64,000 nt of DNA from Straminergon stramineum (taxonomy: Eukaryota; Streptophyta; Bryopsida; Hypnales; Calliergonaceae), in contig OY987271.1 of the NCBI GenBank assembly GCA_963920665.1, positions 18,913,350 to 18,977,349 of the forward strand, read 5' to 3'. Made by a program: the position numbers and the translations under genes. The notes under the pieces were generated by a model. It made no database searches. It was given only the letters and a program-made list of their open reading frames with translations, and had not been told where the DNA came from. Every line of letters begins with the position of its first letter. Positions within the stretch are counted from its first letter, which is position 1. Shown one piece after another: positions 1-11,718 of the stretch.

Positions 1-108
1 TGCGTTCATAACTTAGTATTGTTGGAAAGCTCTTTACAAGGAGAGGCTTTGTTTCATGGCATTTGGACCTACGACAGGAGGCTCGAAATCCACATAGACT
101 CTAAAACC

Positions 109-197
109 GCACATCTCCTCAAATGTACACTATTTGTAGATGGATTTTTTTCATCTTTACAGGGATGAACCAACAATGTACATTTGAGGAGGTGTGC
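109..197. repeat. Short inverted repeat (hairpin)
   Basis: Arms of 21 bases at 109-129 and 177-197 are reverse complements with one mismatch, separated by a 47-base loop. The flanks (about 1-90) also resemble, in reverse complement, 1144-1215. This looks like the core of an old palindromic repeat and carries no gene. Confidence 0.6.
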
Positions 198-479
198 AGT
201 TTCAAAGCCCTATGCCATTTCGATTTCAAAAATTCATAACTAATTCTACAAAGTTCCAAAAAATATGAAACGACTTGGGTTAGATGTCAATTCCTCTTGT
301 CTTTCAAGAAAAATTTACTGAAAAATATTTCAATAACTTTCACCTCCCCAAAATTCAGTTTCAGCTCTTAGATGGGCGCTTTATGGACCTCCTACCTTAC
401 AGTGTTAAAGTTACTACATTTCGAAGTTTTTATGAAACAAAAAATTAGAAAATCACTTTTGCTTTTACTTTGGTTGTTG

Positions 480-830
480 CAACGGGAATAGAGGACACTA
501 GTCTTCCCTTGAAATCGGTGGGGACTGGGACCGCTCTTCACTTCACGCAACAGTGTTTTTTTCGTTGCAGATGATCTTAGCGGTGCCGAGCTCCCATTGC
601 CACACAATTTCAACAATTTCCTGATGTTTGGGTCCCAGCAATGCTTGGCTTTTTGTGCAGGCATGTGCATTGGGAGTGGTGCCAGAAATTGGAAAGAGAA
701 GGGAAGTTTTATTTTTATGTGCGGCCATTCTGCACCGTGGACTGACCTGTCCCTCAAAATCTGCCGAAGTCAGTGGAGTGAGTGGACGCCAGCCAAGGCT
801 TGACAAGCAAACACGCACCATACCTAAGTT
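480..830. other. GC-richer block, no recognised gene
   Basis: Slightly GC-richer than its surroundings, with overlapping short ORFs on both strands (longest 121 codons at 392-757 minus). None shows a recognisable domain and none is favoured by splice sites or composition. It could be a relic gene fragment or chance. The remainder of 830-2500 is AT-rich and holds nothing I recognise. Confidence 0.2.
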
Positions 831-2522
831 AATGATATTAAGGTAATACTCCGTAGTATTCTAGTTCTCCAACTTTGCTTACTAGTAAGTAACTCAAGCA
901 TGGCCCGACCATCTTGATCCAAATGTCTCTGCAGTAGTGTAGTGTGCCATTGCCAAAGTCAAAAACAAAAAGTAGAATTAATTTTATAATTTTATAATTC
1001 ATAAAAACTTCAAAACTTCAATATCTTTCACACCGTAGGTTCAAACTAGTGTGGCCTGTGCCGTTGCCACAGTCAGAAGAAAGTAAAAGTAATTTTTTAA
1101 TTTTTTAATTTTTTAATTTTTTTAATTCAAAAAAACTTTTTAATTCAATAACTTTCACATCGTAGATCCAAATGCCACGAAACAAAGCCCATGCACCCCT
1201 CCTTGCCAAGGGCTTTCCAACGGTACGAAGCACGTGGTCGGGAGATGTGCAGTCCATGAGATCTCAACATAACAAATAAACAAAACAAACAACCTATCTT
1301 AAGGTATGGATGTCACAAAACAAAGTTCGTACACCCCTCCTCTCAAAGTACTTTCTGATCTTACCAAGAACATGACCAGATCTCACCATAATAAACAAAC
1401 AAAATAAACAAACAAACAAACTGCCTCATTTATGGATGAGATTATCGGTACCAAAAATTCGATTTTCAAGTAATATACGTAACTGCACCACTATTAAATC
1501 TTCCACAAAGAATACATATTGATGTTGAGAGTGTACACAACTGCAACATAGAACTTGTACTGGTTTGAAACAAGGGTTTGAATTGAGGCCTTATAACTTT
1601 TATCAAATATCTAAGTAATCTATTCTTTGATACAATGAGTTCGTATTGATGTTGACAGTGTACACAATTGCACCACAAGAACTTCTATTGGTTATAAATT
1701 AACACTTATAATTTTTCCAATTATCCATTGTCATACATTCCTTCGTATAATAACACTTCTTTTGATATTTTAACAAGAATATTTAAACAATTATCTATTT
1801 TGAAAACATTAATTGTGCTAAGAACTTAAATATATTGCCTCAAAGTTTTCGTTACCTTCTATTATTACCATAAGTATAGGACAAGTTGGTCCTCCTTTGG
1901 CAAATATAAATTTTTTGCCAATATTCTTTTTTCACCATACAATTTAAAAAATAAAAATAAGAATTTGGCATCTATTTTTAGAATTATTTTCCAATGACCT
2001 TGTCCTACAACTACAATAGTTCTACTCTATTCTTCCATATTCCATATAACATTATCTTGGCTAATCCATCAACACTAATTTCATCTACGCTCAATCACTT
2101 TAAGTTGTCTTCTTATTTGAGTTTTTCTATCTACAAATTAGATAAAAGATCTAAAATTAGATTTTGGAACCTTAAATACCAAAAAATATTGAAAACTCAA
2201 AACTATCGTATTTTCTAGTTTTAAATGCAAAGAAATAGTATATTGCATACATCCAAACCTCATTTCCATCTCTAATAATGAAATTGAAGAATTTCGGAAT
2301 CTTCAATTTTTCATAGGAAAATGATGTTTTTCAAAAGGGCTCCATCTTTCATGGAAATGAATGAGAACAAAAAAGGAAGCACATAGACTATGTATTCAGT
2401 GATACGAACAAGGCATGATACAAAGTATTACTAAACTAATTTGTCTAATCAATGAATCTCTAAACTTTAATCCCTAAAGTCCCCAAAGTCTCCTTGTGGG
2501 ATTCTTGAAGCATAGATGAAAT

Positions 2523-2819
2523 TTGAGGGCATATAGAGGTTGCGAGTTATTTTGAGTTCCCAAGCTATGGAACTCGCCACATTAGTAATATGATGTGGCA
2601 TAGTCATTGCCACATCAGAAAATAATATTGTTTTAAATTATTAAATGATTTAAAATTCAATTTTAAATTTATTAGTACTTTTTAGAATTTTTTTGGACAA
2701 TTTAAAAAAGAAATTCCAGAAATTCAGAAATTCAGCCCATTATAGGCTAATTCCCAATTTCTAGCAACACAAGGAACAATGCAAGGAATAGCCTTGAAAT
2801 AGGCTCTTGAAGCCCTCAA
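2523..2819. mobile_element. Miniature inverted-repeat element, family M1 (copy 1)
   Basis: Ends in TTGAGGGC (2523-2530) and GCCCTCAA (2812-2819). A second, diverged copy with the same ends and the same internal landmarks (a GAGTTATTTTGAGTTCCCAA block near the left end and a CTTGAAATGGGCTCTTGAAG-like block near the right end) lies at 57452-57762. About 300 bp and noncoding. I could not define a target-site duplication, so the superfamily is unassigned. Confidence 0.7.
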
Positions 2820-3259
2820 TTGTCCTTTAATGGTTTGAACAAATACCTATGATTTCAATTTTTGGCAAATTCTTTTTAAAATATTTTTCAATATAGAAAA
2901 ATTGATTAGCTTTCTAGGAACATAATTTTTATTCTTATTGGTGGCTGGGAACAAAAGTTATGCCACAAAAAAGCCCCAAATAGACAAGGGTAGGTAGCAA
3001 AAAAAAAGAAATTCATGAAACGATCAAATTTTCTTAGAGAATATATTTTTGTCTCTGTGGAAAGATTTCATTCATTCCATATAGATGAGTGATGTGAGAG
3101 TTATGAAGCTTCTTGTTTTGCTAGCAATCTCAATAAAATTTTGAGAATACAATGTATTGAATCTGTTTATGAACTCAATTTTAACAATCTAAAAGAAAAA
3201 GTTTCACATGGTTTAGTTTGCTTTCTAGAACAATCTCACTAATGGAATTAATTTATCTA

Positions 3260-3411
3260 CACTACAAGAAAATGGGGGTATAAACAACTTGACTACAATG
3301 ACTCCGCCAACAACAATGATTGCAAAATGACTATTTGTAGTCATTTTGCAATCATTGTTGACGGTGCAATCATTGTAGTCAAGTTGTTTATACCCCCATT
3401 TTCTTGCAGTG
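3260..3411. mobile_element. CACTA-type MITE, near-perfect hairpin
   Basis: Starts CACTACAAGAAAATGGGGG and ends in the reverse complement CACTGCAAGAAAATGGGGG, flanked by a CTA duplication (3257-3259 and 3412-3414). CACTACAAGAAA is the classic plant En/Spm (CACTA) terminus, and 3-bp duplications are the family rule. The 152-bp element is almost wholly palindromic, so a transcript would fold into one long hairpin. The minus-strand ORF over it is an artefact. Confidence 0.88.
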
Positions 3412-3429
3412 CTACTACAATTTAATAAA

Positions 3430-4560
3430 TTTTTAAAGAATAAAAAACATGAAGACTTTTTTGGAATTTTTTCCCTAACTCTCAACTAAATTTTTCAGCA
3501 TAAAAAAATTAATTTTACAATTTGCAGTAAAAAAATTTTAAGTTAGGGTTCAAAGGCTTAAAATTTAGTTAGGCTAGGAGCAAAGAAACTTGTTTTCTTC
3601 ACTTTAAATGCTTATATCTTGTGATCCATAGGGTCAAAGTTTCTAAAATTTCTTCAAGACATTCTCCTACTATTCTAGTGCAAGATCTTATGGTTGGATA
3701 TGTAAGAGAAACACATGTTTGAATTTTTTTGTTGTTTGCATTGAAAATGGCAGTTTTGACTTTTCAATGGTTTTTGATCAACCCCCCAAAATGGTTTCGG
3801 GACTTTTAGGGTTAAACCATTTATAACAACTTTGTAAGTTTCTCTCACCTAAGGCTAAAGACACAAAGGAAGGTCATTTCTCCCAAGTTTCACTTGTTTG
3901 AGATTGAAGAGCAAGTAGAGTTGGAAAATTGATCTAGAGAGGGAACAAATAAAATCTACAATAATTCTCTTTTTTTTTTAAAAATGTTATGGTGTTTTCT
4001 GAGTTATTTTTCAATGGCCCATCACTCTTGATATCCTATTTCATTTACTCATATTAGAGCACAGCCACCTTTACGCACTAGGACTTTGATACTCTTCAAA
4101 TGTGGATGAAAAGTGTTAACAACCCCTCACAATATTTTCTTGACACTCAATCCTAGCAGGTCAAAGAATGACCCTTGAAATCATGGTTTATCCCAAGTTT
4201 AGTTGCTATATCCTTTATTCTACTAGATGACTGGTCACTCGACTATTTATGAGTTGTATTTGGTGAGCAAAGATGAGGGACAAGGGTGAAGTGACACTCT
4301 TCAAAATTAAATAGAAAATTTAAATGTGGTTAGTTTGGCAAGTAAGGGTGTGGATGATCATGTTTGCAGTATTGCAATGAGTTGAATGTGGAGATCGAGC
4401 CAAGGGTGAATGTAAAAAAAACAAAAACCCCTCTATTTTGTTCTTGATTGATCTAGTTCTCTACAGCTCTCCTAGCTAAGTTGGGACTTGTGATTGCAAA
4501 TATGAACACAAAATTTACAAATTTTATCATGCACCGCAAATTAAATTGTTCCTTCGATTC
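3430..4560. other. Intergenic, AT-rich, no gene seen
   Basis: No coding signal. The stretch at about 4405-4575 resembles repeat sequence also present at 49035-49195 and 61240-61420 (shared landmark TCTCCTAGCTAA and ATTTTATCATGCA), so part of it is dispersed repeat. Confidence 0.5.
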
Positions 4561-5224
4561 CCTTCCCCATGGGTAAAACGCGAGGCAAAACGGTCCCTGC
4601 ATTTGGTTTGTTGCACTAAGTTATATAACTTAGAAGCGACAGGTGTGGATGCTCTTCGACCAACCCCGAGTAATCACCCCTGATGAAACGCTCACGTTCA
4701 GACAAACGACTATTGGGGCTACTGTAGAAACAACTAGTAAGTTACACCTCTGGATCCAAGAGTCGGATGATTCATTGCTGCCTCCCGATCCCTATCACCA
4801 AGGGCCTCGTCTTTCAATCACCTTCGACTCGTATGACACACATCCTCTCCCTAGTGCAGATACCAATAAGGTCATAACACTACCAATCCTGTCCCATCCC
4901 TAAAGTTATTCCAAAATATGAGGCAACTTGGACGGTGTTGGCCACGTCAAGAATTTGACCGGCTCTGATTCTCCACTTCTCTTTGACATAAGCTTACTGC
5001 CAACCGCGGCGGACGAACCTGTGATACTCCATCCAAATTACACTACTGTAGAGAAATGTTCCCACCCCCAGTCACCTTGTACAGTACATTCCCAAGATAT
5101 TTTACAGGATTACTCGTCGTGCACAGTAGACACTGTATCCCTGTGATTTCACTACTACTAACAGCAAGTTAAGTGAAGCTCCCCTGGGAAGCGGAGAAAC
5201 CCAGCCGCGTCGTCCCCATGAAGC
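4560..5224. other. Upstream region of the hydrolase gene
   Basis: GC-richer than the DNA before it and directly upstream of the TATA box of the gamma-glutamyl hydrolase gene. Two short plus-strand ORFs (4643-4903, 4928-5146) have no recognised domain. I read this as promoter-proximal DNA, though a short unrecognised upstream exon cannot be excluded. Confidence 0.35.
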
Positions 5225-5234
5225 CTATAAAACC
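5225..5234 (+). promoter_or_regulatory. Probable TATA box of the hydrolase gene
   Basis: CCTATAAAAC lies about 165 bases upstream of the ATG at 5396. A start of transcription near 5255-5265 would give a 5' leader of roughly 130-140 bases. The match to the plant TATA consensus is good; the start of transcription itself is inferred. Confidence 0.6.
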
Positions 5235-5395
5235 TGGAGTTCCCCACACCCAGAAGTGAACTTCACTGCAGTTGCCCACCTTCAGGAAGGTGGCAGCTTT
5301 TTGTACATTCCGAGTAGTACAGTGGTGACATTGTCGTCGTGTTTGCAGCTGTCTGCTCGTGATTTTGGACGTCATTTGGGGCGACCGCCATTTGC

Positions 5396-8300
5396 ATGTT
5401 CGAAATTAGGAATTTTGCGAGGGCCATGTCGATGTCGATGGTGCCTGGGACGATGGCGCTTGCAGTAGCAGCATTGCTGCTGTTGTTGTGCAATGGAGTT
5501 GTGGAAGTTCAAGGAGGTGCTGTTTTCCAGAGGCCGAAGAGCTTGCACACCCATCGTCCAGTGATTGGGGTGTTGACGCTGCCGGAGCCTGGGTGCTTGG
5601 AATATGGGGACCAAGTGATTGCGACTTCGAATGCGAGGTGGTTGCAAGCGGGAGGTGCTCGGGTGGTACCCATTTTTTATGACTCCTCTCCGGAGGAGCT
5701 TGATTTTGTGTTGAATCGTGTGAATGGCATATTCTGGACTGGGGGTGCTGTTAGTTTCAATCCCCACACCGAGTCACACACCGGCTCTACCTATTTGTAA
5801 GGCTTTCTATCCATGCCTAGTTCTGCTTTCTATTAATTTTCTTTGCTAGTATAAAACATTCTTGGGCAGATGGGAGAACGGTGTTCATCCTCTGGAAGCA
5901 AAAAATCTCTCAGTAGAGAGTATGTATGTATGTATGCATGATACTTTGTTAGGGGGCTATGGGCGTTGCTGTTGCTGCATGTTGCTGAAAAAGTATTCAG
6001 AGTAAATATGCTAGGGTGTTATGAGCTGCTCAAGAATGTTATGTGCGGTTCCGACGCTTGAAAAAGCATGCAGCAGCCTATATTTCTTTATATGAAATAG
6101 AGACTGTACTTTGTAAAGAAAGGATTTCAGTACTTCTCAATAGACCTTGGAACATCAGTGTGTCAGTCCGACCGTGCATTACAATTTTTAATGGAACTCC
6201 TATCACATTCAATTGGACGCATATTGTAAGGTAAGGTAAGGACGAATTAGGGTACCTAAGATGTTGCGTTTGTCGTTCTTCTCCTTTGAGAGACATCCTC
6301 TTGCATCTTAAATCAAGAGTGAAAGCTTCGGTAGGTATTCAGCCAGTTAGAATTAAGATAGACCATTCTTTTAAAATATGCTCAAGTATTCCAGATCTGA
6401 GTTTTCTGGACTACGTTCTTGTCACCTGGTTTTGCGATTTCCTCTGATCCTTTTGACCATTCTGCATTACAATCTTTATAGGGAGATGAGCCTTGCACTC
6501 TTGCGAGAGTATCAAATGTTCCCCAGATGATTTTGCATTAGGAACGGGGAGCCGGGAATCAGTGGAGAGCTGCAAACATGGAAAAAATAAATGCACAAAT
6601 TTCTCCTGTTGGCAACCCCGTAAACAAGGACTGACAACCCAGAAACTAGAGATAATCTCTGTGAGCTCTCAGATGCCATTGAAAATCGTTGGGCTGAACG
6701 TTTAGTTCTAACCGATGCCAACTTGAAAACAGAAACCGTATACGCAGAGACCGCTCTTCGGAACTACTAACGTTAACAACACACCATTGTTTGGTGAATT
6801 CACAAATTTTAGGAGCCGAATTGCGCGAATTTAACGAAATTGATGATTGGAGCTTTGTGACTGTGGGGGGGATGTACCTGTAAGGATTAATAATTAATTG
6901 TGTGCTGTGCAAATGCATCCATGCAGGCGCACAACGGAATACATTTTGAAGCACGTTGTGAGCGAGAACCGGCAGGGACGCTTCTACCCTCTGTGGGGAA
7001 CGTGCTTGGGTTTCGAGCGTCTGCTGCAGCTGGTGGCGCAGGACGAAGAGGCGACCATCGTGGAGGAGTTCGACGCCGAGAATTACCCTATCAACTTGGG
7101 ATTCACGGACCCGGCGTGGCACAGCCGCTTGTTCCGCAGCATGACGACGGAGCTTTTTGCAGAGGTGGCCTCGCCCCTGGGGAGACTGGCATTTAACAAC
7201 CACGGCCTGGGGGTGCACCCGGAATCTTTCAAGAATAACACGGAGCTCAGCCGACATCTGGATGTAAGAAAAAATTAACACTATTTTATGCTTTCTCAGT
7301 CTTCAGTTGCCAGATCATGAATTTCCCATTGTTGCCAAAATGGAGATGCACCCACAACTGCACCCCCCACTAGAGAGTAGCTAGCTCATCCTTGGGACTA
7401 CTACTAGGATGAATCCTCAGAGCCTTCACCCCGTACACAGGGTTCATACCATGAAAGTGTAAACTTTCCACCTCCTAGGTATACAATCATGCTTTTGCTA
7501 TGAAAAAAATTTTAAAAAAATTACTCACCTGTTAGGTTCAGCCTAAGCTTATTAGATATGAATATCAAAACTATATCATGTCCCAATATGTTTGAATGAT
7601 TTTTTTGAAGGAAAAAACAAAGCAGTTTAGTTTAAAAGTCCATTATTAAATCACTTTGGTTATCATCTTGAAAGGCCTTCCTCGATGATTCATGTGAGCA
7701 ATAAGGTAACTCCTACAAGCATTTGAAAGGAACTGAACTATCTAAGCATGGTCCGTATTGCTAACTGTTCCTATCTTCGTTTTTTCTGAAGGCTATTTCT
7801 TACTATTAAAAGAAGATTCCAGATTCTATCAGTATCTACTTCTTGAACACCACACCAATAAACTGTGAATTTTCACAAACTGCTGGTCACTAGTGTCCAC
7901 AAAATCAACCCTAGCTTCTGCCTTTTGTACAGAATCTGTACTAGGCTTAATGGGTGACACAAATTAACCGCCACATCTGATGTGAAAATGGAAATTGGCT
8001 TGTATGCAGGTGTTGTCCGTGGACCTGGACCGGAACGGCAAGCCTTTTGTGTCCACCGTGGAGGGCAAGGCGTGGCCGTTATACGCCACCCAGTGGCACC
8101 CTGAGAAGGCTCCATGGGAGTGGAACCCGAAGTGGAAGATCGAGCGGAACGACATGGCCATTCAGCTGTCCAACTACTTCGGCCGCTACTTCGTGAACGA
8201 GTGCAAGCACAACGGCAACCAGTTCGAGAGCTTGGAAGTCGAAGACCGGATGCTGCTGCACAACTGGGCATCCATTCCGTCCTCTGCTATTCTTCGCCAG

Positions 8301-8438
8301 GATCCGCTTGTTTCCATGCCCTTCACGGAGGTTTACTGCATAGACAGAACCAAGGTGCGAGGTGCCGCCGCTATCAGACGCGGCTCCCGGCGGATTAACA
8401 GCCCTGCGAGGATGCCGAGGACAAAAAGTGTCCGATGA
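5396..8438 (+). CDS. GGH: Gamma-glutamyl hydrolase (folate gamma-glutamyl hydrolase), 3 exons
   Basis: Peptidase family C26 enzyme that removes glutamates from polyglutamyl folates, usually in the vacuole or cell wall. Exons 5396-5796, 6927-7263 and 8010-8438 join in frame with GT-AG introns (donors GTAAGG and GTAAGA, acceptors ATGCAG) to give 388 residues. A hydrophobic signal (about residues 20-35) starts the protein. The class I amidotransferase-like core follows: PVIGVLTLPEPG, FWTGG, then WGTCLGFE with nucleophile Cys160, NNHGLGVHPESF with His226, and TQWHPEK with His276 and Glu278, matching the Cys/His/His/Glu set of human GGH. It is longer than typical plant forms (about 320-350) because of a basic, Arg-rich tail after about residue 355. 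ATG 5396 is the first in-frame start; Met11 or Met20 would still leave most of the signal. The stop lies inside a partial tandem duplication. Intron sizes are 1130 and 746 bp. Confidence 0.95.
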
Positions 8439-8640
8439 GTGCACATTTAACTCAATGGATGATTGCATGCTTGATGACTTCGGTGACAGGCATGTGGGTT
8501 TGGTTTGACCTTGTGAGGACGGACGCAAAGGACAAGAAGTGTCCGATTGAGTGAGTTTCAGATGTTTGTGGATATGCACTGCATCAATGGATAATTGCAT
8601 AACTTACGTTGCATACGGTGATAGGCATTTTGTTTCAAGT
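8413..8640 (+). repeat. Partial tandem duplication across the stop codon of the hydrolase gene
   Basis: Two diverged units, about 8413-8500 and 8520-8635. Shared landmarks in order are GGACAA(A/G)AAGTGTCCGAT, CAATGGAT(G/A)ATTGCAT and CGGTGA(C/T)AGGCAT. The first unit contains the last codons and TGA of the hydrolase, so the C-terminal residues and 3' UTR have been partly duplicated downstream. Confidence 0.65.
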
Positions 8641-8871
8641 GGAAGAGAATATTTTAAAAATTGTTGAAAGTTGTGTTCATTTTTGAGAGGTTTTGACTGA
8701 GGTGAAATCTAAGGAATGGATCTTGAAGGTCTCACAAATGGATTTCATGTCAACATTGAGTCTTGGCCTGGGTTAAGTAAACTCCGTGATACTGTTATGC
8801 AAGTCTACCAAATAGTTCCCAGAGTAAAATGGGTAGTGTTAGATTATTTTGTAGTTGTCTGAATCTGAACG

Positions 8872-8965
8872 TTAACCCTGTTACGCTGCTGCTGCAGACA
8901 CTGGAGTAAGTGTCCGATGGACGACTTTATCTAGGATTGTAGGACTGTAGGATGGGAAAAAATAA
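8872..8965 (+). mobile_element. Fragment of TTAA-flanked element family P1
   Basis: Begins TTAACCCTG and carries the P1 subterminal motif GTGTCCGATGGACGAC. Only the left end is recognisable. See 12743-13225 and 30501-30717 for complete copies. DNA from here to 9745 is AT-rich with nothing else recognisable. Confidence 0.5.
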
Positions 8966-9745
8966 TGTTCAATTTTTTCTTGTTGGAGGTACTTCAGTAC
9001 ATTTTCAGTGAATAATATTCCAAATCCTCTCATTATGGTATTATTGACTTTTCTAAGGAGGAAGATGCTGAATCTATAGATCATTCTTCTAGTGCATTTT
9101 GGTCATTTCATTCTATTTACTCTTAATGGGAATTTCAGGTTTTCCATCCATAGAAAATTATTTTATTTGAATTTGAGTTTGAGTAATGAAATGAAGCTCA
9201 TTTTATTTAGTTTCTACTCCAATTGGAAATTTTGAAAAATTCTTAAATTTCAATATTTTATTACAATATGAACTTTAGGCCTATAGCCATGGTTTGTTGA
9301 TTTTTAATTTTAGAGTTACACAAGAACTTTGGTTTATACCATGATGTCCTACATTATAATATGCATATTTGAAAATTTCAGATTTTCAAATATATTTTGT
9401 ATTTGATATGAATCTTTTCCTCATCCTTTTCTTAAAAATTGACAAGAATTTCAAATTTTCAAATTCTTTTTTGAGAATTTTGAAAATTTTATAACTTCTA
9501 CTCAACATCTGACTTCAATCATCTCTAAAAAGTAAATATAAATTTTTTCATTCATATCTAGTTACAAAATGGCAAAAAACAAAGTGATTAATAGTGAGAC
9601 CTCAAGTTAGTGGTTATGGGCCCATTTGGCTTAAGAAAAAGTTGATCTATGAATGTTAACCTTGGAAAGACACTATCCCATGACCAAGATATTCACCAAA
9701 GTACTTTGATTATTAAACCAATATATACATTCTTTATTTTTGTAG

Positions 9746-11718
9746 TTAACCCCTAAAGGACCAAACGGTGTTTTTTGGCAACATAGCAATTTTGGATAGC
9801 TCACTATAAATGGAATTTTTATTTTTTTTTCTTTAAAATTTTCTCACAACATGTGCCCGAGGAGTAGCTTTAAGACCCAACAATTTTCATAACTTTTGAA
9901 TACCTGGTTAAAAAGTTATTGTGTGATATGTTGTTTTCATTACTTGGCGAGTAGCTTGAGCAGTAAAAAAAACTTCTTTAAAAATCACTTTTTAAAAAAA
10001 TAAAAATTTTAAATTTATTGTTGAAGAAGGATAATGACCGAATTGGAAACTATCCTATTAGTATAATAAGTTCGTTCCAAGGGAGATTGTCAAGTAGGAT
10101 AACTCCATGCTAATAGGTTCTATATCTAAAATCAAATATCTTGACTTATTCAATAACCCAACTTGGAATTCCATACCCAAAAACATAACTACAACGACAC
10201 TGCAAACCAAATTTAGATGTTGACTTAAATTAGTACAAGTCACATTCCATCAAACACACCAATTCAGTTTAAATACTCCATTATTTTTATTTCTAAATTG
10301 GTGATAAAATCACTGTCACAATCAATGTCTTCTCTTTATCCTCCACTCACTTTTTCATTCTTCTTAGCACACTTCATTACAAACTTCTCCCAATTGCAAA
10401 CATCCAATTAGGACATAAACACACGGTCCCAAAACACTCAAACATCACACATCTCATCAAATAACACACACACACACACATATCCAATTTGAAAACACTT
10501 CCAAAACAAAGAAATACACAGCTTCACCAAGCTGGGACACGACTGGACTCACTCAACAGACGGTAAAGACAAATGAAATAAAAACCAGACCAAATAGGAA
10601 TTCCAAACTTGGCGGTTACCAATTTAGGAGAGACAACCCAACTACCAAATTGGAACTACAAAAGCAACCGCCCAACTACACATAAAAAATCCAAATTGGA
10701 ATTAATACACAACCAGCCAACTGGACTTGACACCCATCCCACATACAATCCGACTTGGACAAAACTATCACCCATTTGGATTACAGACCAGAAAATTTGG
10801 AATCTAACTAGAAAGCCGGACTGTTCCAATTAGGAATTCACCCATCCAATTCAGTACAAACATCCATTCAAAATTCATCCACCATTCAAAAACACACCAA
10901 ATAGAATTCAACCAACCCATTAAAACACACAATTAAGACACAAAATATACAAACAATTAAGTCAAAAACAATCAAAGACACCTCAAAATCAGCCAAAAAT
11001 TTATAAGAAAAAATCCTAATCAGCATTCTACATTTATTTTCCTAATTTATATATACATAGAAAGCTTTGAATCATTTCATTTTGATTTATGAGATGAAAG
11101 TTATGAAGAGTTTTAGTTGTGGGTAGTTTGTGGGTAGTAATGGAATCTCTACTCTAAAATAAACTTTGAAGACCTTTATTTAACTCAATTTTTAATATTT
11201 TTGGAAAGAAAATAAAAACTTGAGGTGTAGATTGTTTATTACAACAATTCAAACATTGGGATTGGCATTTTTCAATTCCATAAATAAATTATTAACAATT
11301 TAGTATTTTGAATCATTCTCTACTTCTTTCAACTTACTATTTTTTTCCTATATGCTGTACAATTCCAAATGATCTAAAATTTTTCAAGCATGTAGCCAAC
11401 ATGATTTGGAGAATGAATCCAAAGAGTTACAAGCATTTTGGACATTTTTTCATAATGATCTGACCTTGTGAAGTGCAGCTGCGTGGATTTTCGGAGGGCC
11501 AAAAATGGCTTTTTGTCACTTCAAATGCTAATATCTTGCAATCTGAACGGTGGAAATTTCTGAAATTTTTTCCACGTCTTTCCAAACCGGTGTACTACAA
11601 GATCCTGTGGTTACATTTGTCCAAAAATGTATTTTTTCTAAAATTTGGTACTTGTAATAGAGATGATAGTTTTGGAGCGTTTTTGGTGAAAACATAGTCA
11701 AATGCCTTCAGGGGTTAA
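9746..11718 (+). mobile_element. TTAA-flanked element family P2, copy A (split by a solo LTR)
   Basis: Left end TTAACCCCTAAAGGACCAAA, right end CTTCAGGGGTTAA at 11706-11718. Removing the LTR insertion leaves about 950 bp that aligns end to end with copies at 11715-12660, 29022-29957, 33976-34893 and (inverted) 34915-35851. Short imperfect terminal inverted repeats (CCCCTAAAGG / CCCCTGAAGG) inside TTAA duplications suggest a piggyBac- or Sola3-type nonautonomous DNA transposon. The short ORFs within are not conserved among copies. Confidence 0.75.
10019..11032. mobile_element. Solo LTR, 1014 bp, with 5-bp target-site duplication
   Basis: Starts TGTTGAAGAAGG, ends CATTCTACA (TG...CA ends) and is flanked by TTTAT at 10014-10018 and 11033-11037. 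Excising it rejoins the P2 repeat exactly where the uninterrupted neighbour copy at 11715-12660 is continuous. No second LTR, primer-binding site or pol sequence is present, so it is a solo LTR left by recombination. Its interior (about 10290-11000) is strongly A/C-rich on the plus strand with few G. The 74-codon ORF at 10609-10833 has no recognised domain. Confidence 0.88.

Noticed and set aside
846..870. Recurrent TACTCCGTAGTA-type palindromes (about 848, 24818, 30870, 46815) as regulatory sites
   Set aside because: Short palindromes of this kind are common in plant repeats, and their positions here show no consistent relation to genes.
6043..6296. Short ORFs in hydrolase intron 1 as an extra exon
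   Set aside because: Splicing 5796 directly to 6927 keeps the frame and gives a continuous family-like sequence; no conserved block is missing between FWTGG and WGTCLGFE.
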